Below, one piece after another: positions 22,936-34,922 of a DNA stretch of 64,000 nt. Origin of the DNA: Clusia tigrina. Taxonomy: Eukaryota; Arthropoda; Insecta; Diptera; Clusiidae. The stretch covers positions 128,509,829 to 128,573,828 of the forward strand of contig OV050032.1 in assembly GCA_920105625.2 (NCBI GenBank), read 5' to 3'. Position 1 is the first letter of the stretch. The number at the start of each line of letters is the position of its first letter. The translations under genes were made by a program, and so were the position numbers. A model generated the notes under the pieces. That model was not told where the DNA came from and did no database searches. It worked only from the letters and a program-made list of their open reading frames with translations.

Positions 22936-24320
22936 GCTTCTGGTTGAGGAATAGACGACTATTTAAAATCTTATGTGGGCAGGAACTCCTTTTCAAAGTG
23001 AAAGTTACTTGTGTTAATTTTGTAGTGTGGACTTTCTGAACCATTTTTTAATCAAAATTTGAAGTTTGTAAAGATATTTTTGTAATTGGTTTGCAGCAGT
23101 TAAAATATTGGTGTTTGTAGCCATTATAGCGGTGCCATCAGCATATGTTGCTATTTTAGTATTCTCTGTTAGGGTTGATCTACTGTAGAAATACTTTGAA
23201 GCATAAGACCTAATACGGTACCCTGCAGGAGTTGTTAAAATTGTGATAGTTTCTGACTTTATTTTCACTCTGAAAGGGCGCTCTTCAGGATACAATTTCA
23301 AAATATCAAAATTTGCTTGAGGCAGTGACTTCTTTAGTTTAAACAGTATACCAGGGTACCAAACTTTATCGAACGCTTATGTGATATCAAGGAATGTTGC
23401 TGTACATAATTGACCCTATTCGAGAGCATACGAGTATCTACAGTGTGATAAGCTTAGTGTACCTGTTCGGTGGTGGCATATTGCTATAATTCCGGCTTTT
23501 CACGCTTTGGATTTAGAGTTATTACAACGACTTTATATTGGCTAGGGAAATTGTAATACCTCAATAATGCATTGTACAAATAGTTAAGGTATTTTATATC
23601 ATTATCGGGAAGCTCTTTTCGTGGTGCTTTTTTATGTTCAGCTGTTTAAGCATAAAGTTCTTAACTTATCTTACATTGATAGGCAAAATCGGTAATTGCA
23701 TTTGACCAGGCGCTTCCAAAAACTTATGAATGTAGTCATCATTTCGTTGTAGATTTGTTTGGTAGAAAGTGTTTTGGAAAATGACTTTGCTTTATCTCTC
23801 TCGGTTTTTGCCCAAGAAACATTTACCGTTTTGATGGGAGGCAACCGAGTAGTGGGTTGCATCAACTTTTTGTTTCTGTTGCTGACAAATTTGACGAATA
23901 GTGCTGAATTTCACCATTTTCGACTGCTATGACCTTGTGTCCGATTTATTTTGCTGCCTCATTTGGAAGCATTTTCTCTCCTGGGTGCCTCGTAGTTTTC
24001 CACAATTTCTTATCTTTATTTCTTATCTTTATTCTTTATAAATAGGTTCATAGCTCAATTTCTATGCTTTTCTTTGCGACTTCTTGAATTATTTTATTTA
24101 CATGCGACTTCTTGAATTATTTTATTTAGATATTCGCCTGCTTCTTCAATATCTCGTGGGGATTTGAGCGGTATATCCAGAGTGTAACAAATAATCTCTT
24201 TGAAGTGAAGCCAGTTTGTACGCTTATTGCGTAACGAAGGCTGATTGACTATATACGGAACAACTAGTCGAATATACCACTCAGACCACAAGATATCCAT
24301 TGTACTATATAAATGGAACG
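22935..24320 (-). mobile_element. Jockey-type LINE fragment (Jockey-3)
   Basis: Minus strand: the endonuclease end NKRTNWLHFKEII (24324-24094), linker MMQPTTRLPPIKTVNVSWAK (23865-23671) and RT pieces FLDIT-AFDKV (about 23390-23360), ENTKIATYADGTAIMATN (23160-23100) and VTFTLKRSSCP (about 23010-22975). The catalytic box reads YADG. Both ends are truncated: the 5' end abuts the C-terminus of LOA-D, and the 3' end stops after the palm and abuts LOA-A ORF1. Confidence 0.72.
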
Positions 24321-25130
24321 TCAACCATTTAAATTTTCTTTGATTCTGCCAGATTTATTAATAAACCTTAGTAGATCCTGTGTCTCTAAACAGCCAAAGT
24401 TTGTACTACTTAAAATGTCACTACCAAATACCTGGAACTTCTTTCTAGCGAAAGCGGGGCATACGCGCAAAGTGTGGTCAGCCGTCTCATCTTCCTCTTC
24501 GCAGGCCTGGCAAAGTGCACTGTCTGCAATGCCTATCTTTTGCATATGCTTAGGCCATGGAAAATGATCTGTCATCAATCTTACTAGAAGTCTGTAGTCT
24601 CTCCTATCAAGTGAAAGAACAAACCTTGACGTTCTATCAGAAATAACAGGAAGAGCATTGCCTTTGACCATGTGCTGCCTCTTGAGGCCACCCATTCGCG
24701 ATTCTGTGCATCTACAACTCATTCACCTATAGTGGCGTTAATGGCAGCAAAGGTTCCGGGGCATTAAACTGGTCTCAGATCCCTTATTTGTTGGTTCGTC
24801 AGCGACTTCATTCCCCATAACACCCATGTATCCTGGAACCGATGTTAGCTACAGATTATGCTTTCCAACATAATTCAATCTGGATTTACACAAAAGCACC
24901 AACTTGAAAGTGACAAGGGGGCTGAGTTAGTGCAGCCTGACTGTGACTGCAGACACAGATACTACTGCCACGCCATCTATTTTCCACCACATCGTCATTA
25001 TAATGGCATACAATTTAGCCTGAAAGACAGAAGGATGACAATGGCATCGAACATCGTTGAGTTCCGCGATAGCCCCAGAAACCGATATCTGTTTTGGAGC
25101 CATCGGTGAAGATATGACAGCACTGCCTAC
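24321..25130 (-). pseudogene. LOA-D RNase H and C-terminal zinc-binding domain
   Basis: RNase H starts HIFTDGSKTD at about 25115-25085, carrying the first catalytic Asp, and continues with stops. The C-terminal 134-residue frame (24722-24321) is open: 'RRDYRLLVRLMTDHFPWPKH', then ALCQACEEEDETADHTLRVC with its CxxC...H...C cluster, then DLLRFINKSGRIKE. This is the usual end of RNase H-bearing LINE proteins. Confidence 0.75.
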
Positions 25131-25268
25131 TGGGCTCAGTTATAGGATCAAACCATAAATGAGCCTCTGGAATTTTTATACAGTACCACTTTTCAATTAT
25201 AGGATACGCGGGAGTTACATTCGCACTAATAACAACAACAATATCAATATCAACAGCAGCAGCTACAT

Positions 25269-25505
25269 CAAATTCTCTGTAAAATCATCCAATTCATATT
25301 CCCATTAAAAACATTAGATTCAAATTCACTTTAAAATCATCCAGCATCAAATTCTCTGTAAAATCATCCAATTCAAATTCCCAATAAAAACATTAGATTC
25401 AAATTAACTTTAAAATAATCCAGCATAAAATTCTTTGTAAATCACCAATTTAAATTCACAATAATCATCCAACTAAAATTCAATGTAAATTCATGAAATT
25501 CATTT
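25269..25505 (+). repeat. 79-bp AT-rich tandem repeat, about three units
   Basis: 'caaattctctgtaaaatcat' starts at 25269 and 25348, and a diverged form starts near 25427, giving a 79-bp period. Sub-motifs 'aaatcatcca' and 'aattc' recur inside each unit. It lies between the RT and RNase H parts of LOA-D. Confidence 0.8.
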
Positions 25506-25599
25506 CTTTAGAAAAAGCATATTTTATGATATAAATACGTGTACTTTAAAATAATTTGTTCATTATAAAACTGATGGTGAAGTGGAATGGTTATTTTAT

Positions 25600-26640
25600 T
25601 TCAACATCGTAACTCGGGCATCGAATCAATGGGTGTAGAAGGGATACAAATATTCATGTCAGTGCCAAAAATATCTTCAAGATTCCAACGCGCACCCACC
25701 CACAGCCTATTGTGCTTAAACCTACAGATGGCTTTTAGGGCCTCTCTTTGTATAAAAACATCTACGGCGAGAAGATTCAACAACCCACAGTTCTCTGTAG
25801 TCTAGATAGAGCAGATTTAACCCACTTGAGAGACAATATTTTCCCCCAGCCCATAGATGCGTAGGACGTGCGGGCTACACCAGGGTAGTGGAGAGAGCAC
25901 GCCACCCTCAGGGTAACCCTTCTTCACACCCGACTATACCCACAGATACCGCTCCCCTCGCAACACAGTAACCCAGTTTGCTAGCATTGCATGAATCCAA
26001 TTTTCCAGCACATTATCTACACAATGTTCACGTGCAGAGCTGCACATACTGTCAAAAGTAGCATTATCAAAAACTCCCTCTATCTAGCGTACTTCCTCCT
26101 TTTGATGAAATGCTCAATTTTACTTACAAGATTTTGCACGCCGACTGGCAATATTTTCCACTTTCATATGTGCGGTGAAATGCAGAGAGGGTGCTGCTTA
26201 AACAACAATTTTCACACACGAAGCTCAACCGGTCGTTCCAGTAATCAGTACTAAGTACTAATGATGTATTCATTCTAATAGGTCTGTAATTCCTTGGACT
26301 ATCATAATCATCCTTTCCCACTTTTGGCTAGCACCAAACTTGAAGTGAAGATTCTTCTCAATGGTGTAATCACGAACTTTCTATTCTCCTTCAGCATGAC
26401 TGGATAAATGCCATCTAGACCGGGCGCCTTGAAGTTATCAACTGAAGCAATCGCATGGCTAATCGCATCTTCATTCGCGGCGACTGTAGCCTGATTTCCA
26501 GGGAAGTGGGACTCCAATAGTAACCAACGTGTCTCAATCCGGTTTTCGGTAAAGGTACCATCAGGTTTCATATGCGACCCTAAATCCAGAGAGCGATCCT
26601 TTTGAAGAACCTTAACTAAACTAGTCCGTTTCAATTTTAC
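25600..26640 (-). pseudogene. LOA-D reverse transcriptase
   Basis: Blocks in order: MKPDGTFTEN and LLLESHFPGN (26580-26500), NFKAPGLDGIYPVMLKEN (about 26440-26380), GKDDYDSPRNYRPIRM (26321-26270), then the thumb at 25783-25601 (VFIQREALKAICRFKHNRLW). The palm between about 26250 and 25800 is degraded and I could not read a catalytic YADD. Confidence 0.7.
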
Positions 26641-26669
26641 TCCTGGTGGGTAATGGCTAAAAGATCCTC

Positions 26670-27330
26670 TCACCTGCACCTGTGGTCCGATAATGATTCT
26701 TCATTCAGAATCCTCCAGTTGAAAAACGAGCATCTCACCCAGTTGTTGGGTACAGTAATGCATATTACCCTTCTAGCTGTGATAAAGGTAGATTGACGGT
26801 CCTTGTTTTGAATATTTAGCACAGAGGAAACGACATAGGTCGAAAGCGCCAATTGCATTTACTACTTCCTCAGATGGTATGCTAGTGATTAGCATCACAA
26901 CAAACTACAAGCCCCAGATGTCTTTACTCACAAAACTCACACATATTCCGCCCCCGCCCCCATATGCGAAATAAGCAGTAGCTATCATAAAGTCTAACTT
27001 TCTATGAATACTTTTGTAGCTCACTGTACCAGCCACCAGGTCTTGGTACCCAAATTGATTTAACCCGGTTACTTCTAGCTGAGAAGACACTAATATACTG
27101 GTTCCTTTCCTACTGAAACCCTTATAAAATAGGATCTTTACCCCCTTTAACTCCACAACTCCACATATAAGTCCTTTATGGATCTATGGACCGGAATAGT
27201 TGTTATAAAAGTGAATGTCTGCAGTCAGGAAAGCTGTCTACTTAGGAGAGCAGTTGCGGCTTGGTAATGCTGCAAATTAATCTGTGTTATAGTAATACAA
27301 GTGAAAGGGCCTAGATTATTACCTTGGGAA
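26670..27330 (-). pseudogene. LOA-D endonuclease, degenerate
   Basis: The N-terminus ITQINLQHYQAATALLSRQL (about 27290-27230) matches the start of LOA-type APE endonucleases. It continues GTSILVSSQLEVTG and QDLVAGTVSY, then ATAYFAYGGGG (27156-26905), and a degraded C-terminus (26858-26670). The GCDAN catalytic block is not clearly readable. Confidence 0.6.
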
Positions 27331-27444
27331 GACATGGATAGTAATCTTCCCAAAGAACAGGCTAAGGCGGTTACCGTCAGACTACAGAACATCCACATAC
27401 TTTTGGTCAAGTCGCACAACATGAGGCGAACCTTATTTATTTTC

Positions 27445-28682
27445 TCAGTTGTTTCCCCTTGTGTGCAACAGGATATGCCAGCCCGATGTGCCAATGCCTG
27501 GGTTCTGGTCACGTAAAGCCGGAAGCACAACGTCTGTCTTCAGGTCTGAATCCTGAAACCATCCTTGGTTTACTCTCTTCCCTGTATACACAGAACAAGC
27601 CTTCCAGCCTCTGTTCGGATTCATTCGAAGTTGGCCAGAGATAAGCACTTCACCCATAAGCTTCCGTCCTTCGTCTCAAACCCACCCCCGTTTGCCTCTG
27701 GACCCGAGGCGTTAACTCGTTTCTTAATATGGGCACTGCAGAGTTTAATTTGTGCATCAACCTTCCTACGATCCGTTCCCCTCCGTCCAATCACAACCAT
27801 GGTTTCAGGCATATAACCATCTCCCTATATGAGGGCAAGCCGACAGAAACCCCGGATGTGCTTGGCCATTCATCCAACTTTATAACCGCCACAGAAGCAG
27901 ATTTTGCCCTTGTAGGCAGTTGGATTTCCGGAAGAAAGCTTCAAGTGCTGAAACTTCTTGCAACCACCTCCAAGTGCCCCCTTAACTGCTGATTTGGCAG
28001 CACTCGAACACTTCGAGGTTCAGATACCACCTTTTGCTACAGTCTCAGGGCTTCTTGTGTCAGCTTCAACACCTCCACTAGGCACCCTCGGCGAAAAGGA
28101 TAGGCTCGTAGCTTGTTGGACTGCAGCGCCTCCCGTTTCACCGACTGAAGAGCACACTGTGGCAGCACTTCTATTCGCAGCCATCCTGCGCTTTCTCCTA
28201 TTCCCAGAAGTGGATGCAGAAGCCTTGTCTTAGGAAGTCCTGGTGATACTGTTTGGAGTGACCTTAACCGACCGCGGCCTATTGGAAGACAAAATCCCAG
28301 AAGGGCTGGCATTTCCGCCACGAAATTTCTCCCTGTAGCGCATAGACTGGCCCGTCCTTCTTTGTCTCCCCTTCTGGTTACATGTCAGCGAACTCGCAGA
28401 ACCACAGGAAGGTCGTTACACTGCCGAAGCATCTCCGCGACTCAGATCCTCTGGATCCTCGATGTCGCCGCATGAAGATACTGGATTGGAAACGACCGGA
28501 ATAATCCGACTAATCTCCTCCAGAATACGTGCTAAGAAGTCCCCCTCCACATTCCGTGACCCTGCCACCGAGGCGGGTACATTGCCACCTAAATGGGTTC
28601 CACCTGGAGTTTTAACCGTATCGTTATCCACTACTTTTTTGGTTTTATATCGGGACACCTCCGCAGACAGTGTGGTCCGCAA
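27445..28682 (-). pseudogene. LOA-D ORF1 (DUF4780-like)
   Basis: The first frame (28682-28416) begins MRTTLSAEVSRYKTKKVVDN and is Ser/Thr/Gly-rich. The C-terminal frame (27657-27445) has 'LPALRDQNPGIGTSGWHILL', which resembles the LLKxQNPGLPTxxWxVL stretch of LOA ORF1 proteins. Between them the sense continues in changing frames. I infer ORF1 from position and this match. Confidence 0.5.
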
Positions 28683-28774
28683 ATGGTACCCTACTCTATA
28701 ACCATTAATTTTTTATAGATACAAGGGGACACCTGGAGACATTTCCAATATGTATATACGAGTATATATATATA

Positions 28775-30028
28775 CGAGGGCGGATTGATATTGAAGCTAA
28801 CTAGCGCTAGATGGCAGGACAAACACCAAAACTTTTTTTTTTAGAAATTGCTATCTGTCAAACGTCAGCTGTTAAAATTTCACCCAAATTCATCAATTAG
28901 TTTATTTGTTGTAGTCGTTTGAAGTAAGCAACTTTTGTGTTTCTTGAAAAATGGAAAAAAGCGAATTTCGTGATTAAACACTATTATTTGAAAGGGAAAA
29001 CGGCGAAAGAGACAAAAGAAAAGCTCGAAAAATATTACGGTGAGTCTGCTCAGTCAGATTACATGGTAGATTGCTGAATTTAAACGCGGCCGAACAAGCA
29101 CTGCAACAATACCATCAACAGGAAGGCCAAAAGAGGTGGTTACTGAAGAAAATATCAAGAAAATCGTCGATATCGTTATGAATGATCGCCGAGTCAAGTT
29201 GCGTGAGATTGTTGAAATGGTAAACATATCATATGAACGTGTGTTCAACATTTTGCATGAACATTTGCATATGAAAAAGCTATCGGCAAGATGGGTGCCG
29301 CGTTTGCTCAGTGTCGAACAAAAAAGAGTTCGACAGACCACTTCACAGCGGTGTTTGGACATGATGAAACGTAATCCTGCTGATTTTTGTCGTCGATTAA
29401 TAACTGTTGATGAAACGTGGGTCCACCACTACACACCTGAAACCAAAAATCAATCGAAACAATGGGTGGAAGCTGGTGGAAATGCTCCGAAGAAGGCGAA
29501 GGCAGTGAAATCGGCTGGCAAGGTTATGGCCACTGTATTTTGGGATGCACACGGAATATTGCTCATCGATTATCTGGAGAAAGGATCCACAATCACAGGA
29601 AAGTATTATCGTGCATTATTGGATCAATTGATTGATGCAATCAAGGAAAAACGACCACATTTAAAGACAAAAAAATGCTCTTTCTTCAAGACAACGCACC
29701 GGTTCACACAGCATTAGATACGATGCTAACATTACGTGCAATACACTTCGAATTGGTTAATCATCCACCTTATAGTCCAGATTTAGCTCCTAGTGACTTT
29801 TTCTCGTTGAAAAAAAAAGATTCATCTCAAACGAAGAAGTGATTACCGAAACTAACGCGTATTTTGAGGGGTTCCCGAAATCGTATTATTCAGATGGTAT
29901 AAAAAAGTTGGAATATCGTCTTAATAAGTGTGTCGAAGTAAAAGGAGACTATGTTGAGAAATAAATGGTTTTTGAGAAAAAAAATGTTTTTTTCCTACTT
30001 AGGTAGCTTCAATATCAATCCGCCCTCG
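28775..30028 (+). mobile_element. mariner transposon, copy 1
   Basis: 1,254 bp flanked by TA dinucleotides (28773-28774 and 30029-30030). The ends are inverted: 'cgagggcggattgatattga' at the left and its complement at the right (30009-30028). It encodes a DD34D-type transposase. A second copy lies inverted at 47804-49079. The surrounding DNA is (TA)-rich, matching the TA target preference of the family. Confidence 0.92.
28951..29964 (+). pseudogene. mariner transposase, frameshifted (copy 1)
   Basis: The start MEKSEF at 28951 is followed by a 5-base deletion relative to copy 2, and a second deletion of 8 bases lies near 29067. The main frame (29136-29717) has the helix-turn-helix region, the WVPRLLS version of the mariner WVPHEL motif, and ITVDETWVHHYTP with the first catalytic Asp intact. 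Near 29670 a one-base loss in the A run shifts the frame just before the QDNAPVHT block (second Asp). The YSPDLAPSD block (third Asp) is readable downstream. All three Asp codons exist but in different frames. Confidence 0.88.
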
Positions 30029-30145
30029 TATGTATATATATATATATTTATCTATATATATAAAATGGAATGTGTGTCTGTTTATTTGTTTGTTTGTACC
30101 TTATAGGAGACCAAACCTCTGGACCGATCTTCCTGAAATTTTCAC

Positions 30146-30516
30146 AGCATTTAACTGGGACTCTGGCATGATTAATAGGGAACTTTTCTTTCGACCACGC
30201 CCACTTTTACGCCCTCTTTTTTAAAATTATGTAATTGCTCCCATATAGTTTTTAACAGATTTACTTCAAACAAAATTTGGCGTGAAAAGGGGCGTGAAAA
30301 GGGGCGTGGAAGGGGGCGTGGAAGGGGGCGTGGAAGGGGGCGTGGCGTAAGAAATGTTTATTTCTACCTCGCCTGGAGTATATAATGTGTATACAATTTG
30401 AAGTAAATCTGTTAAAAACTATATGGGAATTACATAATTTTAAAAAAGTGGGCGTAAAAGTGGGCGTGGTCGAAAAAAAGTACCCTATTAATCAGCCAGA
30501 GTCCCAGTTAAATGCT
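30146..30516. repeat. Long inverted repeat in the Helitron 5' region
   Basis: Left arm 30146-30270 and right arm 30397-30516 are reverse complements over about 120 bp with small indels; for example 'tttaactgggactctggc' pairs with 'gccagagtcccagttaaa'. The 126-bp centre holds a G-rich minisatellite of 11-12 bp units (ggggcgtgaaaa / gggggcgtggaa). Every unit with a full 5' end carries the same hairpin, and the number of G-rich units differs between them. CACGCCC boxes occur in both arms. Confidence 0.85.
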
Positions 30517-30768
30517 TTCCAACGGATTTTTTTTATTTGGTAGTATATTGCTCTTAATACTGTTAACGTCGCCATATAACTATGAACCACGCCTACTTCA
30601 CCGCCCCCTTTTTTTAAAAATCAGATTCTTATACCACTAACAATGTTTGCAATACAAAATACTATTTTTGTAATATGTATTTACCTAAAGTTTTATATGC
30701 TTTTTATCTACAGGTAAGGTAGCCATACATTTTTTTATTACCAAGTCCCCCTTTTTCGCCCCATTTTA

Positions 30769-31404
30769 CATTATCGAAGCAAAACCGAGCAATGGTTATC
30801 TGAACGAGCGTTACTTGCTGCCAAAAACATTGATGTCAATTCAATAAACAGTGTTATTCTAAATAAAATCAGCGAAACTGCAGCAACATACATGTCCATC
30901 GATACCGTTATGAGAGATGAGGATGCTGTCAATTATCCTGTTGAGTTCTTAAACTCACTTGATGTCCCAGGTTTTCCACCACATTTGCTGAAACTCAAAA
31001 TTGGAGTTCCCATTATTTTACTGCGGAACATCGACCCACCACGGCTTTGCAATGGCACTCGACTTACAGTAAAAAAAATGCTAAACAATTTAATCGAAGC
31101 GACCATTATAACGGGCAAATATAAAGGAACAAATGTACTGTTGCCACGCATTCCTATGATACCAACAGATTTGCCATTTGATTTCAAAAGATTACAGTTT
31201 CCTGTTCGGTTAGCGTTTGCGATGACAATTAATAAAGCTCAAGGTCAATCTCTGCAAATTTGTGGCTTAAATTTGTCAAATCCATGTTTTTCCCATGGAC
31301 AGCTTTACGTTGCATGCTCCCGTGTTCGGAAACCAAACGATTTGTTTGTTTATGCTCCGAATGGACATACTAAAAACATTGTATATCCTAGAGCGTTACA
31401 ATAG
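30769..31404 (+). pseudogene. Helitron helicase C-terminal fragment, unit 1
   Basis: The sense begins at about 30769 (WLSERALLAAKNIDVNSI) and runs through the ATG-started frame at 30892-31404. Helicase motifs of the Pif1-like domain are clear: '[20 protein letters not shown]', '[13 protein letters not shown]' and '[14 protein letters not shown]' (motif VI arginine). The Rep domain and the N-terminal helicase with Walker A and B are absent, so it cannot work alone. It ends PRALQ and TAG, 4 bp before the next 5' terminus. Confidence 0.9.
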
Positions 31405-32223
31405 TTAATCTATATATATAAAATGGAATGTGTGTCTGTTTATTTGTTTGTTTGTACCTTATAGGAGACCAAACCTCTGGACCGATCTTCCTGAAATTTT
31501 CACAGCATTTAACTGGGACTCTGGCATGATTAATAGGGAACTTTTCTTTCGACCACGCCCACTTTTACGCCCACTTTTTTAAAATTATGTAATTGCTCTC
31601 ATATAGTTTTTAACAGATTTACTTCAAACAAAATTTGGCGTGAAAAGGGGCGTGAAAAGGGGCGTGGAAGGGGCGTGGCGTAAGAAATGTTTATTTCTAC
31701 CTCGCCTGGAGTATATAATGTGTATACAATTTGAAGTAAATCTGTTAAAAACTATATGGGAATTACATAATTTTAAAAAAGTGGGCGTAAAAGTGGGCGT
31801 GGTCGAAAAAAAGTACCCTATTAATCAGCCAGAGTCCCAGTTAAATGCTTTCCAACGGATTTTTTTTATTTGGTAGTATATTGCTCTTAATACTGTTAAC
31901 GTCGCCATATAACTATGAACCACGCCCACTTCACCGCCCCCTTTTTTAAAAATCAGATACTTATACCACTAACAATGTTTGCAATACAAAATACTTTTTT
32001 TGTAATATGTATTTACCTAAAGTTTTATATGCTTTTTATCTACAGGTAAGGTAGCCATACATTTTTTTATTACCAAATCCCCCTTTTTCGCCCCATTTTA
32101 CATTATCGAAGCAAAATCGAGCAATGGTTATCTGAACGAGCGTTACTTGCTGCCAAAAACATTGATGTCAATTCAATAAACAGTGTTATTCTAAATAAAA
32201 TCAGCGAAACTGCAGCAACATAC

Positions 32224-32736
32224 ATGTCCATCGATACCGTTATGAGAGATGAGGATGCTGTCAATTATCCTGTTGAGTTCTTAAACTCACTTGATGTCCC
32301 AGGTTTTCCACCGCATTTGCTGAAACAAAAAATTGGACTTCCCATTATTTTACTGCGGAACATCGACCCACCACGGCTTTGCAATGGCACTCGACTTACA
32401 GTAAAAAAAATGCTAAACAATTTAATCGAAGCGACCATTATAACGGGCAAATATAAAGGAACAAATGTACTGTTGCCACGCATTCCTATGATACCAACAG
32501 ATTTGCCATTTGATTTCAAAAGATTGCAGTTTCCTGTTCGGTTAGCGTTTGCGATGACAATTAATGAAGCTCAAGGTCAATCTCTGCAAGTTTGTGGCTT
32601 AAATTTGTCAAATCCATATTTTTCCCATGGACAGCTTTACGTTGCATGCTCCCGTGTTCGGAAACCAAACGATTTGTTTGTTTATGCTCCGAATGGACAT
32701 ACTAAAATCATTGTATATCCTACAGCGTTACAATAG
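32224..32736 (+). pseudogene. Helitron helicase C-terminal fragment, unit 2
   Basis: This is the most diverged copy: KQKIGLPI for [15 protein letters not shown] for INKAQGQ (a charge reversal inside the helicase motif), NPYFSHG for NPCFSHG, and the end PTALQ. The upstream in-frame helicase sequence is also present. Unit 2 spans 31409-32740. Confidence 0.88.
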
Positions 32737-33577
32737 TTAATCTATATATATAAAATGGAATGTGTGTCTGTTTATTTGTTTGTTTGTACCTTATAGGAGA
32801 CCAAACCTCTTGACCGAACTTCCTGAAATTTTCACAGCATTTAACTGGGACTCTGGCATGATTAATAGGGAACGTTTTTTTCGACCACGCCCACTTTTAC
32901 GCCCACTTTTTTAAAATTTGTAATTGCTCCCATATAGTTTTTAACAGATTTACTTCAAACAAAATTTAGCGTGAAAAGGGGCGTGAAAAGGGGCGTGAAA
33001 GGGGCCTGGAAAGGGCGTGAAAAGGGGCGTGGAAGGGGGCGTGGCGTAAGAAATGTTTATTTCTACCTCGCATGGAGTATATAATGTGTATACAATTTGA
33101 AGTAAATCTGTAAAAACTATGTGGGAATTACATAATTTCAAAAAAGTGGGCGTGGTCGAAAAAAAGTACCCTATTCATCAGCCAGAGTCCCAGTTAAATG
33201 CTTTCCAACGGATTTTTTTTTATTTGGTAGTATATTGCTCTTAATACTGTTAACGTCGCCATATAACTATGAACCACGCCCACTTCACCGCCCCCTTTTT
33301 TAAAAATCAGATACTTATACCACTAACAATGTTTGCAATACAAAATACTTTTTTTGTAATATGTATTTACCTAAAGTTTTATATGCTTTTTATCTACAGG
33401 TAAGGTAGCCATACATTTTTTTATTACCAAATCCCCCTTTTTCGCCCCATTTTACATTATCGAAGCAAAATCGAGCAATGGTTATCTGAACGAGCGTTAC
33501 TTGCTGCCAAAAACATTGATGTCAATTCAATAAACAGTGTTATTCTAAATAAAATCAGCGAAACTGCAGCAACATAC

Positions 33578-34090
33578 ATGTCCATCGATACCGTTATGAG
33601 AGATGAGGATGCTGTCAATTATCCTGTTGAGTTCTTAAACTCACTTGATGTAACAGGTTTTCCACCACATTTGCTGAAACTCAAAATTGGAGTTCCCATT
33701 ATTTTACTGCGGAACATCGACCCACCACGGCTTTGCAATGGCACTCGACTTACAGTAAAAAAAATGCTAAACAATTTAATCGAAGCGACCATTATAACGG
33801 GCAAATATAAAGGAACAAATGTACTGTTGCCACGCATTCCTATGATACCAACAGATTTGCCATTTGATTTCAAAAGATTACAGTTTCCTGTTCGGTTAGC
33901 GTTTGCGATGACAATTAATAAAGCTCAAGGTCAATCTCTGCAAGTTTGTGGCTTAAATTTGTCAAATCCATGTTTTTCCCATGGACAGCTTTACGTTGCA
34001 TGCTCCCGTGTTCGGAAACCAAACGATTTGTTTGTTTATGCTCCGAATGGACATACTAAAAACATTGTATATCCTAGAACGTTACAATAG
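33578..34090 (+). pseudogene. Helitron helicase C-terminal fragment, unit 3
   Basis: Distinguished by LDVTGFPPH and the end PRTLQ. Unit 3 spans 32741-34094 and joins directly to the next 5' terminus without a 3' end. Its G-rich minisatellite has an irregular 'ggggcctggaaagggcgtg' segment. Confidence 0.88.
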
Positions 34091-34922
34091 TTAATCTATA
34101 TATATAAAATGGAATGTGTGTCTGTTTATTTGTTTGTTTGTACCTTATAGGAGACCAAACCTCTGGACCGATCTTCCTGAAATTTTCACAGCATTTAACT
34201 GGGACTCTGGCATGATTAATAGGGAACTTTTCTTTCGACCACGCCCACTTTTACGCCCACTTTTTTAAAATTATGTAATTGCTCCCATATAGTTTTTAAC
34301 AGATTTACTTCAAACAAAATTTGGCGTGAAAAGGGGCGTGAAAAGGGGCGTGAAAAGGGACGTGGAAGGGGGCGTGGCGTAAGAAATGTTTATTTCTACC
34401 TCGCCTGGAGTATATAATGTGTATACAATTTGAAGTAAATCTGTTAAAAACTATATGGGAATTACATAATTTTAAAAAAGTGGGCGTAAAAGAGGGCGTG
34501 GTCGAAAAAAAGTACCCTATTAATCAGCCAGAGTCCCAGTTAAATGCTTTCCAACGGATTTTTTTTTATTTGGTAGTATATTGCTCTTAATATTGTTAAC
34601 GTCGCCATATAACTATGAACCACGCCCACTTCACCGCCCCCTTTTTTAAAATCAGATACTTATACCACTAACAATGTTTGCAATACAAAATACTTTTTTT
34701 GTAATATGTATTTACCTAAAGTTTTATATGCTTTTTATCTAAAGGTAAGGTAGCCATACATTTTTTTATTACCAAATCCCCCTTTTTCGCCCCATTTTAC
34801 ATTATCGAAGCAAAATCGAGCAATGGTTATCTGAACGAGCGTTACTTGCTGCCAAAAACATTGATGTCAATTCAATAAACAGTGTTATTCTAAATAAAAT
34901 CAGCGAAACTGCAGCAACATAC

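Larger units (their letters stand above)
24321..28700 (-). mobile_element. LOA/Bilbo-like LINE (LOA-D), all domains present
   Basis: On the minus strand it runs ORF1 (28682 to about 27445), endonuclease (27330-26670), RT (26640-25600), an AT-rich repeat (25560-25200), RNase H (about 25130-24740) and the zinc-binding C-terminus (24722-24321). It is the most complete LOA copy here but is heavily broken by stops. The region between RT and RNase H has been replaced or expanded by a 79-bp tandem repeat. Confidence 0.78.

Noticed and set aside
27301..28701. Plus-strand frames of 60-90 residues across LOA-D ORF1
   Set aside because: The minus strand carries the LOA-type sense and domain order; the plus frames are shadows.
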